Shown here one piece after another: positions 21,054-30,540 of a stretch of 43,355 nucleotides of DNA (position 1 is its first letter; the number at the start of each line of letters is the position of its first letter). Source of the stretch: Alphaproteobacteria bacterium (GTDB lineage: Bacteria; Pseudomonadota; Alphaproteobacteria; UBA2136; UBA6156); NCBI GenBank assembly GCA_027483385.1, contig JAIXUT010000070.1, positions 1 through 43,355 of the forward strand, written 5' to 3'. The notes under the pieces were generated by a model. That model was not told where the DNA came from, ran no database searches, and worked only from the letters and a program-made list of their open reading frames with translations. Both the position numbers and the translations under genes were made by a program.

Positions 21054-23336
21054 GTGCGTCAATACGAACTCATCGAAAAAGTGAAGGGGTATAACCCCAA
21101 GGCCGATATTGGTCTGATAAACCGTGCCTACGTGTACAGCATGAAGGCCCACGGCCATCAGCAACGCGCCAGCGGCGAACCCTACTTAACCCACCCTTTG
21201 GCGGTGGCGGGGATTCTGGCCGATTTACAGCTCGATGATGCGAGCATCTGTGTGGGGCTGCTGCACGATACCTTGGAAGATACGCTGGCTACCTATGATG
21301 AAATTGCCACGCTGTTTGGCCCCGATGTGGCCGAATTGGTGGAAGGTGTGACCAAGCTTTCCAAAATTTCGTTTGAAGATAAAACTGTTGAACAGGCCGA
21401 AAATTTCCGCAAATTGCTGCTCGCGATGAGCAAGGATATTCGGGTGTTGCTCATCAAGCTGGCCGACCGCTTGCACAATATGCGCACACTCGGCGCCAAG
21501 CGTGCCGAAAGCCAGCGCAAAACCGCCAAGGAAACCCTCGATATTTACGTGCCACTGGCCGACCGCATTGGGGTGCACGGCGTGAAGGCCGAGCTGGAAG
21601 ACCTGGCCTTTCGGGTGTTAGAACCTGATGAATATGCCTTAATTGAACGCCAGATGACAGAATGGCGGGCCCAAGATGACCTGGTAGGCCGGGTGTTGAC
21701 CGAACTTAAAACCAAGCTGGCAGAAGCAGGGATTGCCGCCGATGTGACCGGCCGCGAGAAATCGATCGCCAGTATTTACCATAAAATTGTCCGCAAAAGC
21801 CTAGCGTTCGACCAACTGACCGATATTGTGGCCTACCGCATTTTGGTGGCCGATAAGCCCGCCTGCTACGCCGCTTTAGGGTTATTGCACGACCAATATA
21901 AGGCCATTCCAGGGCGCTTTAAGGATTATATCAGCGCGCCAAAGCCCAATGGCTACCAGAGCCTGCACACCAGCGTGGTCGGGCCGTTTAACAACCGTAT
22001 GGAGGTGCAAATCCGCACGCAGGCCATGCACGATGTGGCGGAAAACGGTGTGGCGGCGCACTGGGTGTATAACCACATTAAAGCGCCGGAAAAAGGGGAT
22101 GACCTTGGGAAGGAAAATAAGGCCCAACTGGCCGCCACCAAAGCCAAGGGCCGCAGTGCACCATCCCCCGAGCGCCTGACCGAAGACGCCCAAAAGCAAC
22201 CCGCCACCAACCCCTACCGTTGGCTTAAAGGGTTGGTCGAGCAGCTGCAGGGGTTGGAAGACCCAGCCGAGTTCTATGAAAACGCACGGCTGGAATTGTT
22301 TGCCGAACACGTGTTTGCGATGACGCCGAAAGGCGATGTCATTCAGCTGCCCAGTGGGGCAACGCCGCTCGATTTTGCTTACGCGGTGCACACCAAGGTG
22401 GGCAACCATGCCGTCAGCGCCAAAGTTAATGGCAGCGTGGTGCCGTTGCGGCGGCAGCTGGAAAACGGCGACGTGGTGGAGATTGTGACCAACCCCAACC
22501 AGCACCCCAACCCGGGCTGGCGCGAGCTGGTGGTGAGTTCGCGTGCGCGGGCGCAAATTAACCGCTATCTGCGCCAACAGGAACGCGAGGAACAAGTTCG
22601 TTTAGGCCGCGAGATTTTGGAAAAAGCCGCGCGGCGCGATGGCTGGCGTTGGGATATTAAAGAGCTTGGCCAGCTCATCAAAAAACTACCTGTGGGCCAA
22701 ATTACCGAAACCGATGATATCTTTGCCGCCTTGGGCCAGGGGCGGTTGTTCCCGCGCCAGATTTATGAAGTGCTCTACCCCTCTGCGCCTGTGGCAACAC
22801 CCGCGCAAGTGGTGCTGCGGCAGCTGGATGCCGGTAAAAAACCAAGCAAAATGAACGAAGGAGCTCTGGGCCCAAGTGCGGCCCTGGACGGCGTAATGGC
22901 GGGTATGAGCGTGCATTACGCCAAGTGTTGCAGCCCATTGCCCGGCGAAGAGGTTGTGGGGATTCTCACCACGGGGCGTGGCCTGACCATTCATATGCGC
23001 ACTTGCCGGAACTTGGAACAGCTGGCCGACCAGCCCGACCGCTGGCTGCCCGTAAAATGGAGTGCGGCGGCCGAGCGCGGTGAGCTGCGCGGGTTTATTT
23101 GCCGCTTGCGGTTTCATCTGCGCAACGATACCGGCAGCTTTGCCGCCATTACCAGCACCATTGCCAACCAAGATGCCAACATTATTGAAATTGCCACCGA
23201 ACACCGGGGGGCTGATAGCATGAGTATTCGGTGCGAAATGGAGATACGCAGCAAGGACCATCTCAACCGCCTGATTGCCAACCTCTCGGGCCTCAAGGCG
23301 ATGCTGCGGGTGGAAAAAATTTACGGCTGGAATTAA
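21054..23336 (+). CDS. Bifunctional (p)ppGpp synthetase/hydrolase (RelA/SpoT, Rsh)
   Basis: Hydrolase HDTLEDT; synthetase KDYISAPKPNGYQSLHT and EVQIRTQAMHDVAENGVAAHW; TGS (VIQLPSGATPLDFAYAVHTKVG); C-terminal ACT. Likely GTG start at 21054 (VRQYELIEKVKGYNP); the ORF extends to ATG 20985 and beyond. Confidence 0.96.
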   Translation: MRQYELIEKVKGYNPKADIGLINRAYVYSMKAHGHQQRASGEPYLTHPLAVAGILADLQLDDASICVGLLHDTLEDTLATYDEIATLFGPDVAELVEGVTKLSKISFEDKTVEQAENFRKLLLAMSKDIRVLLIKLADRLHNMRTLGAKRAESQRKTAKETLDIYVPLADRIGVHGVKAELEDLAFRVLEPDEYALIERQMTEWRAQDDLVGRVLTELKTKLAEAGIAADVTGREKSIASIYHKIVRKSLAFDQLTDIVAYRILVADKPACYAALGLLHDQYKAIPGRFKDYISAPKPNGYQSLHTSVVGPFNNRMEVQIRTQAMHDVAENGVAAHWVYNHIKAPEKGDDLGKENKAQLAATKAKGRSAPSPERLTEDAQKQPATNPYRWLKGLVEQLQGLEDPAEFYENARLELFAEHVFAMTPKGDVIQLPSGATPLDFAYAVHTKVGNHAVSAKVNGSVVPLRRQLENGDVVEIVTNPNQHPNPGWRELVVSSRARAQINRYLRQQEREEQVRLGREILEKAARRDGWRWDIKELGQLIKKLPVGQITETDDIFAALGQGRLFPRQIYEVLYPSAPVATPAQVVLRQLDAGKKPSKMNEGALGPSAALDGVMAGMSVHYAKCCSPLPGEEVVGILTTGRGLTIHMRTCRNLEQLADQPDRWLPVKWSAAAERGELRGFICRLRFHLRNDTGSFAAITSTIANQDANIIEIATEHRGADSMSIRCEMEIRSKDHLNRLIANLSGLKAMLRVEKIYGWN

Positions 23337-23457
23337 CCCAAAATTTACCTGTTAAACGGCTTACTCGCGCAGATAATTCGGGGAATGGGGTGGACAATCC
23401 CCGTAAGGTTGGCTAGAGATAAATTATATTTTTCCGTAACAACAAGGGGGCTGGCGA

Positions 23458-24060
23458 ATGGAATTGCTGCAAGTGCCAGCCAGTCGTAAACGTGGCATTC
23501 ATGCAAGTAAACGGCCTGCGACGGTTGGGTCGATGATTCAGGAGTCGGTGTATCCGACCATGGGTTATAAGGCCCTGGGCCGCTGGTTTTTGCTCAAAAT
23601 TATTCGGCAAACCCACGATGAACACAAGGTGGCGATGGGGGCGGCGATTGGCATGTGGGTAAATTTTTTACCCTTGCCAGGGTTGGGTGGAGTGATCTCA
23701 ATCATTCTGGCGTGGATATTTCGGGCTAATATTCCAGCGGCTTTTATTGCGCAAATCCCCAGCAACCCCTGGACATTCCCGCTGCTATGGTGGGTGAGCT
23801 ATGCGGTTGGGCGGCAAGTGGTGCCCGTACAGGAAGGCAGTATTTCGTTTGGGATGCTGATGCAGAACTTTAGTTGGGAATACCTTGGTGCCAACATCGT
23901 GCCATTGCTGGAAGGGGTGCTGCTGCCGATGGCGGTGGGTGGGCAGATTATTGGGATCATTCTGGGCCTGATTACCTACCGCATTATGTACCTGCAGGTT
24001 GGTTTATTTTGGGATAAACGCCGCGCCCGTCAGGCCGCTTTGGCCGCATTAAAGGTTTAA
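23458..24060 (+). CDS. DUF2062 domain-containing membrane protein
   Basis: HDEHKVAMGAAIGMWVNFLPLPGLGGVISIILAWIFRANIPAAFIAQIPSNPWTFPLLW is a DUF2062-like signature. Confidence 0.85.
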   Translation: MELLQVPASRKRGIHASKRPATVGSMIQESVYPTMGYKALGRWFLLKIIRQTHDEHKVAMGAAIGMWVNFLPLPGLGGVISIILAWIFRANIPAAFIAQIPSNPWTFPLLWWVSYAVGRQVVPVQEGSISFGMLMQNFSWEYLGANIVPLLEGVLLPMAVGGQIIGIILGLITYRIMYLQVGLFWDKRRARQAALAALKV

Positions 24061-24064
24061 TATC

Positions 24065-24409
24065 ATGCTGGCAGGGGTTGGCATCGACCGCATTGAGGTT
24101 GGGCGTATTGCGGCAACCGAGGCAAAATTTGGCGAAGCCTTTACCACCCGTTTATTAACCCCCACCGAACTTGCCCAAAAGCACTGGGATGCACCTGCTC
24201 TGGCGCGGCGCTGGGCGTGCAAGGAGGCGGTTGCCAAAGCCTTGGGGACTGGCATTGGCGCGGCCTTAAGCTTTCAGGATATTGAAGTAAGCTACAGCCC
24301 CCAAGGGGCGCCACAGTGCACTGTGCGCGGCCACGCTGGCCAGCTGATGGTAAGTGTGACTGATGACGCCGGTGTGGCCACGGCAATCGCACTATGGGCG
24401 CACATGTAA
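24065..24409 (+). CDS. acpS: Holo-[acyl-carrier-protein] synthase
   Basis: AGVGIDRIEVGRI, FTTRLLTPTELA, ARRWACKEAVAKALGTGI. Confidence 0.93.
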   Translation: MLAGVGIDRIEVGRIAATEAKFGEAFTTRLLTPTELAQKHWDAPALARRWACKEAVAKALGTGIGAALSFQDIEVSYSPQGAPQCTVRGHAGQLMVSVTDDAGVATAIALWAHM

Positions 24410-24729
24410 TGCCAACCCCAGCGCAACACACGCGGTGTATGGTGGAGGTGGTGGCATGCGGCGAGGGAATTCATTTTTCCCGCCGGATGCCGGTTCCAGC
24501 ACAGCAAACTTTAGGATGGGCAGTGAACGCTAGCGGACTGTTTGCGCTGCACCCTAAACTGCAAGGGGCCAAGCTTGGGGTGTGGGGCCAAGTGTTGCCG
24601 CCAGCCACGGTGGTGCAGCCCCACGACCGTATTGAAGTTTATCTGCCCGTACTGCCCGCTGCGGTACAGGCTCACCGCGCACATCTGCAAAAATTCAAAA
24701 AACCGATGAAAGCTCCTTCCGATGCATAG
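24409..24729 (+). CDS. RnfH family (UPF0125) beta-grasp protein
   Basis: VEVVACGEGIHFSRRMPVPAQQTLGWAVNASGLF...KLGVWGQVLPPATVVQPHDRIEVYLPVLP matches the RnfH pattern (VxVxYA...GIFGKxVxLDTxLxDGDRVEIYRPL). TAATG overlap with acpS. Confidence 0.7.
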   Translation: MPTPAQHTRCMVEVVACGEGIHFSRRMPVPAQQTLGWAVNASGLFALHPKLQGAKLGVWGQVLPPATVVQPHDRIEVYLPVLPAAVQAHRAHLQKFKKPMKAPSDA

Positions 24730-25453
24730 CTTTTTGGCCCAGGCATGGTCGTTTATTAAAACCGTGGCAATTGCGGCCTTTCTGGCGTTTTTTGTGATTC
24801 GGGGGTTTATTTTTGAACCGTTCCGTATCCCATCGAGCTCGATGATGCCGAATTTGTTGATTGGCGATTACCTGGTGGTGAGCAAGTTTGCCTATGGCAA
24901 CCGCTTGCCCTTAACCAACTTCTTTTTTTGGGAACGTGATGTTGAACGCGGCGATATTGTGGTTTTCCGGCGTACGGGCAGCGGCTTGCCTGGCAGTTTT
25001 TTTGGGCTGGGGCCGACGTTGTTTATTAAGCGCGTGGTGGGGCTGCCGGGAGATACGATTGCCTTTGAAAATCAGCAACTCATCATTAACGGCCAAACAA
25101 TTTCCAGCACCAGCCTGGGGGCTTACCCCTTGGCGTTGCCGCAAGGCGAAGTACAGGCCGACTTAAAGCGCGAAGATTTACTGGGCGTGCAGCACAGTAT
25201 TTTACAAATCCCGGGTGAAGCGGGGCCGCGGGTGGCGGAGTCGCTGATTCCTGCACGGCACTATGTGGTGGTGGGTGATAACCGCGACAACAGCCGCGAC
25301 AGCCGCTACTGGCAAGAACCCGCCTGGGGGTTTGTGCCCAAAGATGACATTATGGGCCGGGCCGAGTTTATTGTCTGGAGCTGGAACGACAACTGGCGGC
25401 CACGGCTGGAACGCGTGATGACCAACCTGCGGGCTGTGCATGAAGCTCGGTAA
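24722..25453 (+). CDS. lepB: Signal peptidase I
   Basis: N-terminal TM, catalytic Ser motif IPSSSMMPNLLIGDYLVV, Lys motif LFIKRVVGLPGD, VVGDNRDNSRDSRYW. Confidence 0.95.
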   Translation: MHSFLAQAWSFIKTVAIAAFLAFFVIRGFIFEPFRIPSSSMMPNLLIGDYLVVSKFAYGNRLPLTNFFFWERDVERGDIVVFRRTGSGLPGSFFGLGPTLFIKRVVGLPGDTIAFENQQLIINGQTISSTSLGAYPLALPQGEVQADLKREDLLGVQHSILQIPGEAGPRVAESLIPARHYVVVGDNRDNSRDSRYWQEPAWGFVPKDDIMGRAEFIVWSWNDNWRPRLERVMTNLRAVHEAR

Positions 25454-26087
25454 CCTTGCAAACTTAATTGGGTTTACGGGCGATACTGCTCTGTTGCAGC
25501 AGGCTTTAACCCACCGCAGTGCGGGCAGCCCCAGTTACGAGCGGCTGGAATTTGTGGGCGACAGAGTGTTAAACTTGGCGGTTGCCGCGTGGTTGTATCG
25601 TTTGAACCCAGGTACCACAGAAGGCCAACTTTCGTTGCAGCATACCGCCTTGGTGCGCGAGGGCAGCTGTACCAGCGTGGCCGAGCAGTGGGGCCTGTGG
25701 CCGCTGATTGAAATGACCAACAAGACCAAGCAATCTGTGCCCACGCAACGCCGTGTGCTGGCCGATACCACCGAGGCTGTGCTGGGCGCGCTGTTTCTAA
25801 TCCATGGCATGGAGGCCGTGCAGCGGTTGGTGGAACGGGACTGGGCCGCTTTATTAAACTTGCCCGAAGGCGGGAAGGATGCCAAAACTTGGCTGCAAGA
25901 GCACCTGCAGGCCGCAGGCCACGCCTTGCCAGTTTACACCACGCTGGCGCAAGCTGGCCCCGACCACGCCGCCGCATTTACTGTTGAAGTAGCCTGCACG
26001 CTTGGCCGTATTGAGGCCACGGGGCCTAGTAAACAAGCGGCCAGCCTGGCGGCCGCGGCCGCGTTAATCAGAAAGCTAAATTTATGA
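25440..26087 (+). CDS. rnc: Ribonuclease III
   Basis: RNase III signature YERLEFVGDRVL, LADTTEAVLGALF; C-terminal dsRBD. Overlaps lepB. Confidence 0.93.
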   Translation: MKLGNLANLIGFTGDTALLQQALTHRSAGSPSYERLEFVGDRVLNLAVAAWLYRLNPGTTEGQLSLQHTALVREGSCTSVAEQWGLWPLIEMTNKTKQSVPTQRRVLADTTEAVLGALFLIHGMEAVQRLVERDWAALLNLPEGGKDAKTWLQEHLQAAGHALPVYTTLAQAGPDHAAAFTVEVACTLGRIEATGPSKQAASLAAAAALIRKLNL

Positions 26088-26974
26088 ACGAAACTCAACC
26101 TATCCCAGCTGTTGCCACGCGTTGCGCCTACGTGGCCCTGATTGGCCAGCCCAATGCGGGGAAATCGACTTTAATGAACGCATTGGTAGGAGCACGGGTA
26201 GGGATTGTTTCGGCCAAGCCCAACACCACGCGGTTGCTGGTGCGCGGCGTGCAAACCATGGGCAATACGCAGCTGGTGTGGCTGGATACCCCGGGGCTGA
26301 CCAGTGACATTGGCAACGCCAAAAAGGGCTACGACCGCGCCCTGATGCAACAGGCCAGCACCGCGATGAACGAGGCCGATGTGGTGGTGATTGTGGTGGA
26401 AGCCAGCAAGGCCATTCGGGGAATTGCGCAGGAGACTGCGTGGTGGGAGGCCGCGCAGGCCCAAGCTCAGCCCGTGATTTTGGTGCTCAGCCAAGTGGAT
26501 AAGCTGAAGGAAAAGAAGCTGCTATTGCCGCTGCTCACTCAGCTGCAAGGCGCGCCGCTGGCGGCGGTGATTCCGCTTTCGGCCCAAAAAGGCACGGCTA
26601 TTAAGGAATTGGCGGCAGCGGTGACCAAGCTGGCGCCCGTCGGGCCCCACCTATTTCCGCCCGAAATGCTGACCGACCAGCCCTTGGCCGAGCGGTTATC
26701 GGAACTCACGCGCGAGCAACTGATGCGCATTTTGCAGGCCGAAGTGCCTTACGGCATTACGGTGCAGACCGAAGACGTAGAACCGCCGCACGACGACCTG
26801 CCGATGCGGATTGCCCAATTTATTGTGGTGAGCAAAGCGAGCCACAAGGCTATGGTGCTGGGCGCGGGCGGGCAGATGATTAAACGCCTTGGCACGCAAG
26901 CGCGCCACGCCATGCAGGAGGTTTTGGGGCAGGGCGTGCGGCTGGAGCTGCAGGTGAAAATGCTTAAAAAGTAG
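26084..26974 (+). CDS. era: GTPase Era
   Basis: GQPNAGKSTLMNALVGARVGIVSAKPNTTR, LDTPGL, C-terminal KH domain (ILGAGGQMIKRLGTQAR type). ATGA overlap with rnc. Confidence 0.95.
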   Translation: MNETQPIPAVATRCAYVALIGQPNAGKSTLMNALVGARVGIVSAKPNTTRLLVRGVQTMGNTQLVWLDTPGLTSDIGNAKKGYDRALMQQASTAMNEADVVVIVVEASKAIRGIAQETAWWEAAQAQAQPVILVLSQVDKLKEKKLLLPLLTQLQGAPLAAVIPLSAQKGTAIKELAAAVTKLAPVGPHLFPPEMLTDQPLAERLSELTREQLMRILQAEVPYGITVQTEDVEPPHDDLPMRIAQFIVVSKASHKAMVLGAGGQMIKRLGTQARHAMQEVLGQGVRLELQVKMLKK

Positions 26975-27071
26975 GCTGAAGCGTGCCCCGCGCGCCACAA
27001 GCTTGACGTGTAAACTTACTTTGCAAACCTTCACGCTACCCGAACCGCCGTTCTGTTGTTAGATTAACCAA

Positions 27072-27851
27072 ATGCCCAGCTATAGCATTTTGCTCATGCG
27101 CACCGATGCCACCGATAAACGGCCCTTGCGGCTGAATATTGGCCGCAACATGTTTTGGGTGTTAACTCTTGGGGCCTGTGCCTTGCCGTTGTTGGGGTTT
27201 GTGCTATCGGCGGGCTGGATTGCCCCCAACTGGTTAAAATTTAACATGAACAACATGCAAGAAGCGGTGAAGGAAGCCGAAGCCACCTTGCAGCCGTTGC
27301 AGCAGCAAAATGCCCAACTCGCCGAACGTAAAGCTTTGTTGGAAACTCAAATCGCCACCATGCGCGGCCAGCTGGCCGAGGCCGAAACCAAAACCACCAT
27401 GGCCGAAACTGCCCGTACCGAAGCCGCCACCCGTTTGGGCCAATTGGAAGCCGAGGTGGTGAACCTGAAGCAATCGGTGGCGAAGTATGAAGCGATGCTG
27501 AAGCCGAAATCGGCCACATTACGCGAGCTGTTGCAGTGTAACGACCTCACCGCCACCGCGAAGGCCGGTAAAGTAGAATACGCCACCACCTTTTCCCGCG
27601 TCCGGCGCGATGCCACTTTGCCAAGTAAGCTGACAGTACAGGTACGCGTAGCCCAAGGCGATAACGCCATGTTGCTGGAGCAATCTAAGCAAAGTGCGAA
27701 CGTGGTGAATCATACCCTTGAACTGGCGAAATCGGCCAAAATAAATGGCAGCCTTACACTGGCCGCCAACCAAGCGGGTGGTATGCGAATGCTGGACGTG
27801 AAGGTGATGAATGGCGCCACTCAAGTGGGCTATTGCTGGAAGAGTTTTTAG
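27072..27851 (+). CDS. Hypothetical single-TM coiled-coil protein (DUF6776-like architecture)
   Basis: N-terminal TM, long coiled coil (residues ~60-140), C-terminal beta-rich domain ending CWKSF. Confidence 0.6.
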   Translation: MPSYSILLMRTDATDKRPLRLNIGRNMFWVLTLGACALPLLGFVLSAGWIAPNWLKFNMNNMQEAVKEAEATLQPLQQQNAQLAERKALLETQIATMRGQLAEAETKTTMAETARTEAATRLGQLEAEVVNLKQSVAKYEAMLKPKSATLRELLQCNDLTATAKAGKVEYATTFSRVRRDATLPSKLTVQVRVAQGDNAMLLEQSKQSANVVNHTLELAKSAKINGSLTLAANQAGGMRMLDVKVMNGATQVGYCWKSF

Positions 27852-28357
27852 AGGCTTGTAAACCAACGGTTGACTTGCCGACGTTTAGTAAAAATCAATA
27901 CGCGGTTGGCTGGGTAATGGGCCAATTCATCCCACCATTTTTGGCGGTTATCACGTCGCCAGCGCCAGACCCACTGCAGAAACGGCCACTGAATTGCGTC
28001 ATCAAAACCTGTGGCCAAATCGGCGCGCCGTTTAAGGCCTAGCTTGTGCAAAGCATAGCGCCGTAAAATTTGCCCGAGGCAGTACAAGGTCCCGAAATCG
28101 AGAAAGATAATCAGGTCAGCACGCATCCGCAAAGGCGCGGAAAGCCGAAAAAAATTGCCGTCGGCCACCCATGCGCGCTGCTTGGCCAATTTGCTGAAGC
28201 TTAACTGAATGGTGCGGTCGGCCTTCATGGTCCAGCCAGGGTGGTGGGCCAGGTTATCGAGGTGTGTGACGGGTAAATTTAGCTTATTTCCAAGCGCACG
28301 GGCCAGCGTACTTTTGCCCGCACCACTCATCCCTAAAATTAAAATGCGTTTGGGCAT
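27848..28357 (-). CDS. P-loop NTPase, adenylate kinase/FlaR-like topology modulation family
   Basis: RILILGMSGAGKSTLARALGNKLNLPVTHLDNLAHHPGW...WVADGNFF. Confidence 0.8.
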   Translation of the reverse strand: MPKRILILGMSGAGKSTLARALGNKLNLPVTHLDNLAHHPGWTMKADRTIQLSFSKLAKQRAWVADGNFFRLSAPLRMRADLIIFLDFGTLYCLGQILRRYALHKLGLKRRADLATGFDDAIQWPFLQWVWRWRRDNRQKWWDELAHYPANRVLIFTKRRQVNRWFTSL

Positions 28358-28374
28358 CGTGAGTAAAAAAGAAA

Positions 28375-29466
28375 TTAAACGTTAAACCGAAAGTGCAGCA
28401 CGTCGCCATCTTGCACGATGTAGTCCTTGCCTTCCATGCGCAATTTACCCGCCTCCTTGGCGCCGAGCTCGCCTTTAAACTGCACAAAATCGGCGTAGGC
28501 GATGCACTCGGCCTTAATAAAACCCTTGGTGAAATCGGTATGAATCACGCCCGCCGCTTCTGGCGCGGCGGCACCTTTCCGGACTGTCCAGGCCCGCACT
28601 TCCTGCACGCCAGCAGTGAAGTAGGTAATCAGGCCAAGCAAGCTGTAGCCCGCGCGAATCATAATATTCAGGGTTGGTTCGGTCAGGCCTAAATCGCCTA
28701 AAAAATCGGTACGCTCGGCGGCGGGTAATTGGGCCAGCTGGGCTTCAATTTCAGCACTCACCACCACGCAGGCCGCGCCGCGTTGGCTGGCCAGGGCCTG
28801 CACCTGCACGGAAAGTTCGTTGCCGCTGGCAGCTTCACTTTCGCCCACGTTGGCTACATACAGCACAGGCTTGGCAGAAAGGAAGCCCATTTGTATGGCG
28901 TAGCGCTTGAAATCTGGCGTGGTCAGCAGCGGGCGGATGGCGTCGCCCTTGCTGAGCGCGGCCAAAATAGGTTGCAGCAAAGCCAATTCTTCGGCGGCGT
29001 GCTTATCGGATTTGGCTTTTTTTTCAATCGCCGCCAGGCGCTTTTCGGCGGTGCTGAGGTCGGCCAGCAGCAGTTCGGTTTCAATCACTTCAATATCGCG
29101 CAAAGGGTCGACGCTGCCACTGACGTGCGTCACTTCGCCCTGAAAGCACCGCACCACGTGGGCAATCGCGTCGCATTCCCGAATGTTGGCTAAAAATTGG
29201 TTGCCCAGGCCTTCGCCTTTGCTGGCACCTGCGACTAGGCCAGCGATGTCGACAAAATCGAGCTGGGTAGGGACAATTTTTTGTGGTTTTACCAGCGCGG
29301 CGAGGGCTTCGAGGCGGCTGTCGGGCACGGCCACGCGGCCCGTATTGGGTTCGATGGTGCAGAACGGAAAGTTCGCTGCCTGCGCCGCCATAGTTTGCGT
29401 GAGCGCATTAAACAGGGTGCTTTTACCCACGTTAGGGAGGCCGACAATGCCGCAACTAAAACCCAT
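28375..29466 (-). CDS. ychF: Redox-regulated ATPase YchF (OBG family)
   Basis: ATG at 29466 (MGFSCGIVGLPNVGKSTLFNALTQ), VDIAGLVAGASKGEGLGNQFLANIRECDAIAHVVRCF; C-terminal TGS GKDYIVQDGDVLHFRFNV. Confidence 0.97.
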   Translation of the reverse strand: MGFSCGIVGLPNVGKSTLFNALTQTMAAQAANFPFCTIEPNTGRVAVPDSRLEALAALVKPQKIVPTQLDFVDIAGLVAGASKGEGLGNQFLANIRECDAIAHVVRCFQGEVTHVSGSVDPLRDIEVIETELLLADLSTAEKRLAAIEKKAKSDKHAAEELALLQPILAALSKGDAIRPLLTTPDFKRYAIQMGFLSAKPVLYVANVGESEAASGNELSVQVQALASQRGAACVVVSAEIEAQLAQLPAAERTDFLGDLGLTEPTLNIMIRAGYSLLGLITYFTAGVQEVRAWTVRKGAAAPEAAGVIHTDFTKGFIKAECIAYADFVQFKGELGAKEAGKLRMEGKDYIVQDGDVLHFRFNV

Positions 29467-29491
29467 TTTGTAACCCTTTCGCTTGCAGTTG

Positions 29492-30055
29492 CTATGCCGC
29501 AGAATTGCCCAGTTTGGCAAGGGTTTCAGTGGGGGCAGCGAGCAAGCCTGGCAGGGCCTTCACCAAGCGTTGGTTTAAATCCTGTAAAGTGGCCGCTTCG
29601 GCTGGGGTAAAATTTTGCAACACGTAGTCTTCCACAGGCTGCGGGCCGGTCGGGCGGCCAATCCCTAATCGCACGCGGTGGTAGTTCGCGCCCAAAGCGG
29701 CGGTGATCGATTTCAGCCCGTTATGGCCTGCGTCACCGCCGCCCTGTTTGTATTTGGCTTTGCCCAGGGTTAAATCCAGTTCATCGTGCACCACCCATAG
29801 CTGGCTTGGGGGCACTTTGTAAAAGGTAGCAGCGGCCTGCACGCTTGATCCACTCAGGTTCATAAAGGTGTGCGGTTGTAATAGCAGTACATCGTGTTCG
29901 GCCACCTTACCTTTGCTGCTAAGCCCATGAAACTGCTTTTTCCAGGAGGGGAGGTCATAGGCTTCGCGCACCAGTTCGGTAAACAAAAAACCCGCGTTGT
30001 GGCGGGTACGGGCATATTGCAGCCCAGGGTTGCCGAGGCCGCACAGAATTATCAT
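29492..30055 (-). CDS. pth: Peptidyl-tRNA hydrolase
   Basis: ATG at 30055: MIILCGLGNPGLQYARTRHNAGF, FMNLSG, VVHDELDLTLGK, GGGDAGHNGLKSI, RLGIGRP. Confidence 0.95.
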   Translation of the reverse strand: MIILCGLGNPGLQYARTRHNAGFLFTELVREAYDLPSWKKQFHGLSSKGKVAEHDVLLLQPHTFMNLSGSSVQAAATFYKVPPSQLWVVHDELDLTLGKAKYKQGGGDAGHNGLKSITAALGANYHRVRLGIGRPTGPQPVEDYVLQNFTPAEAATLQDLNQRLVKALPGLLAAPTETLAKLGNSAA

Positions 30056-30507
30056 AGGCAATCTATACCCCCCGTACAGGCCATCGCGGCTTGCTGTTCG
30101 GGAGACATTACAACCTGTGGTGCAGGGCAAACTGGTGGATTAAAGCTGCGGGTGCTCATGCCCGATTGATTGAGCAAGTTGCCTAGGCCCATCAGGAATC
30201 CTTCCACCAACCCTGGAATACTGGGCACCGCCGCACCAATGATGATGGAAAGAATGGCGCCAAACCAGCCGCCGCCCATGACAAGGCTCCAGAGCCCACT
30301 GAACACCAATAAAAGCCCTAATATCAGGCCTAAATTACCGGCAATCAGGGCGCGGGTATCGCAATACAGGCCTTGGGCCAGCAACCGTGAGGTCTCGCCA
30401 GTAGAAGTAGCTGGTGGGCTAGTATTGGCTAAAACTTCATGCCCCACCACCAAAAAACCCAGCAGCAGCAGGCATATCCCGAAAAGCTCACGCGGTGAGG
30501 GGTTCAT
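30052..30507 (-). CDS. Small signal-peptide protein with two TM segments, VirB2/TrbC pilin-like
   Basis: ATG at 30507; signal peptide MNPSPRELFGICLLLLGFLVVGHEVLA, then a two-TM glycine-rich core (IAGNLGLILGLLLVFSGLWSLVMGGGWFGAILSIIIGAAVPSIPGLVEGFLMGL). ATGA overlap with pth. Confidence 0.5.
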   Translation of the reverse strand: MNPSPRELFGICLLLLGFLVVGHEVLANTSPPATSTGETSRLLAQGLYCDTRALIAGNLGLILGLLLVFSGLWSLVMGGGWFGAILSIIIGAAVPSIPGLVEGFLMGLGNLLNQSGMSTRSFNPPVCPAPQVVMSPEQQAAMACTGGIDCL

Positions 30508-30540
30508 GGTATTAAGTGTAGGGCGCAGCCGCATGAAATG

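Noticed and set aside
21882-22595. 237-aa minus-strand ORF
   Set aside because: Antisense to the conserved synthetase/TGS region of rsh.
23337-23457. CGGGGA...TCCCCG inverted repeat between rsh and the DUF2062 gene
   Set aside because: 6-bp stem with 13-nt loop and no adjacent T-run; too weak to call a terminator or riboswitch.
26975-27071. TTGACG -35-like element upstream of the coiled-coil gene
   Set aside because: No acceptable -10 at the proper spacing; single-hexamer match is expected by chance.
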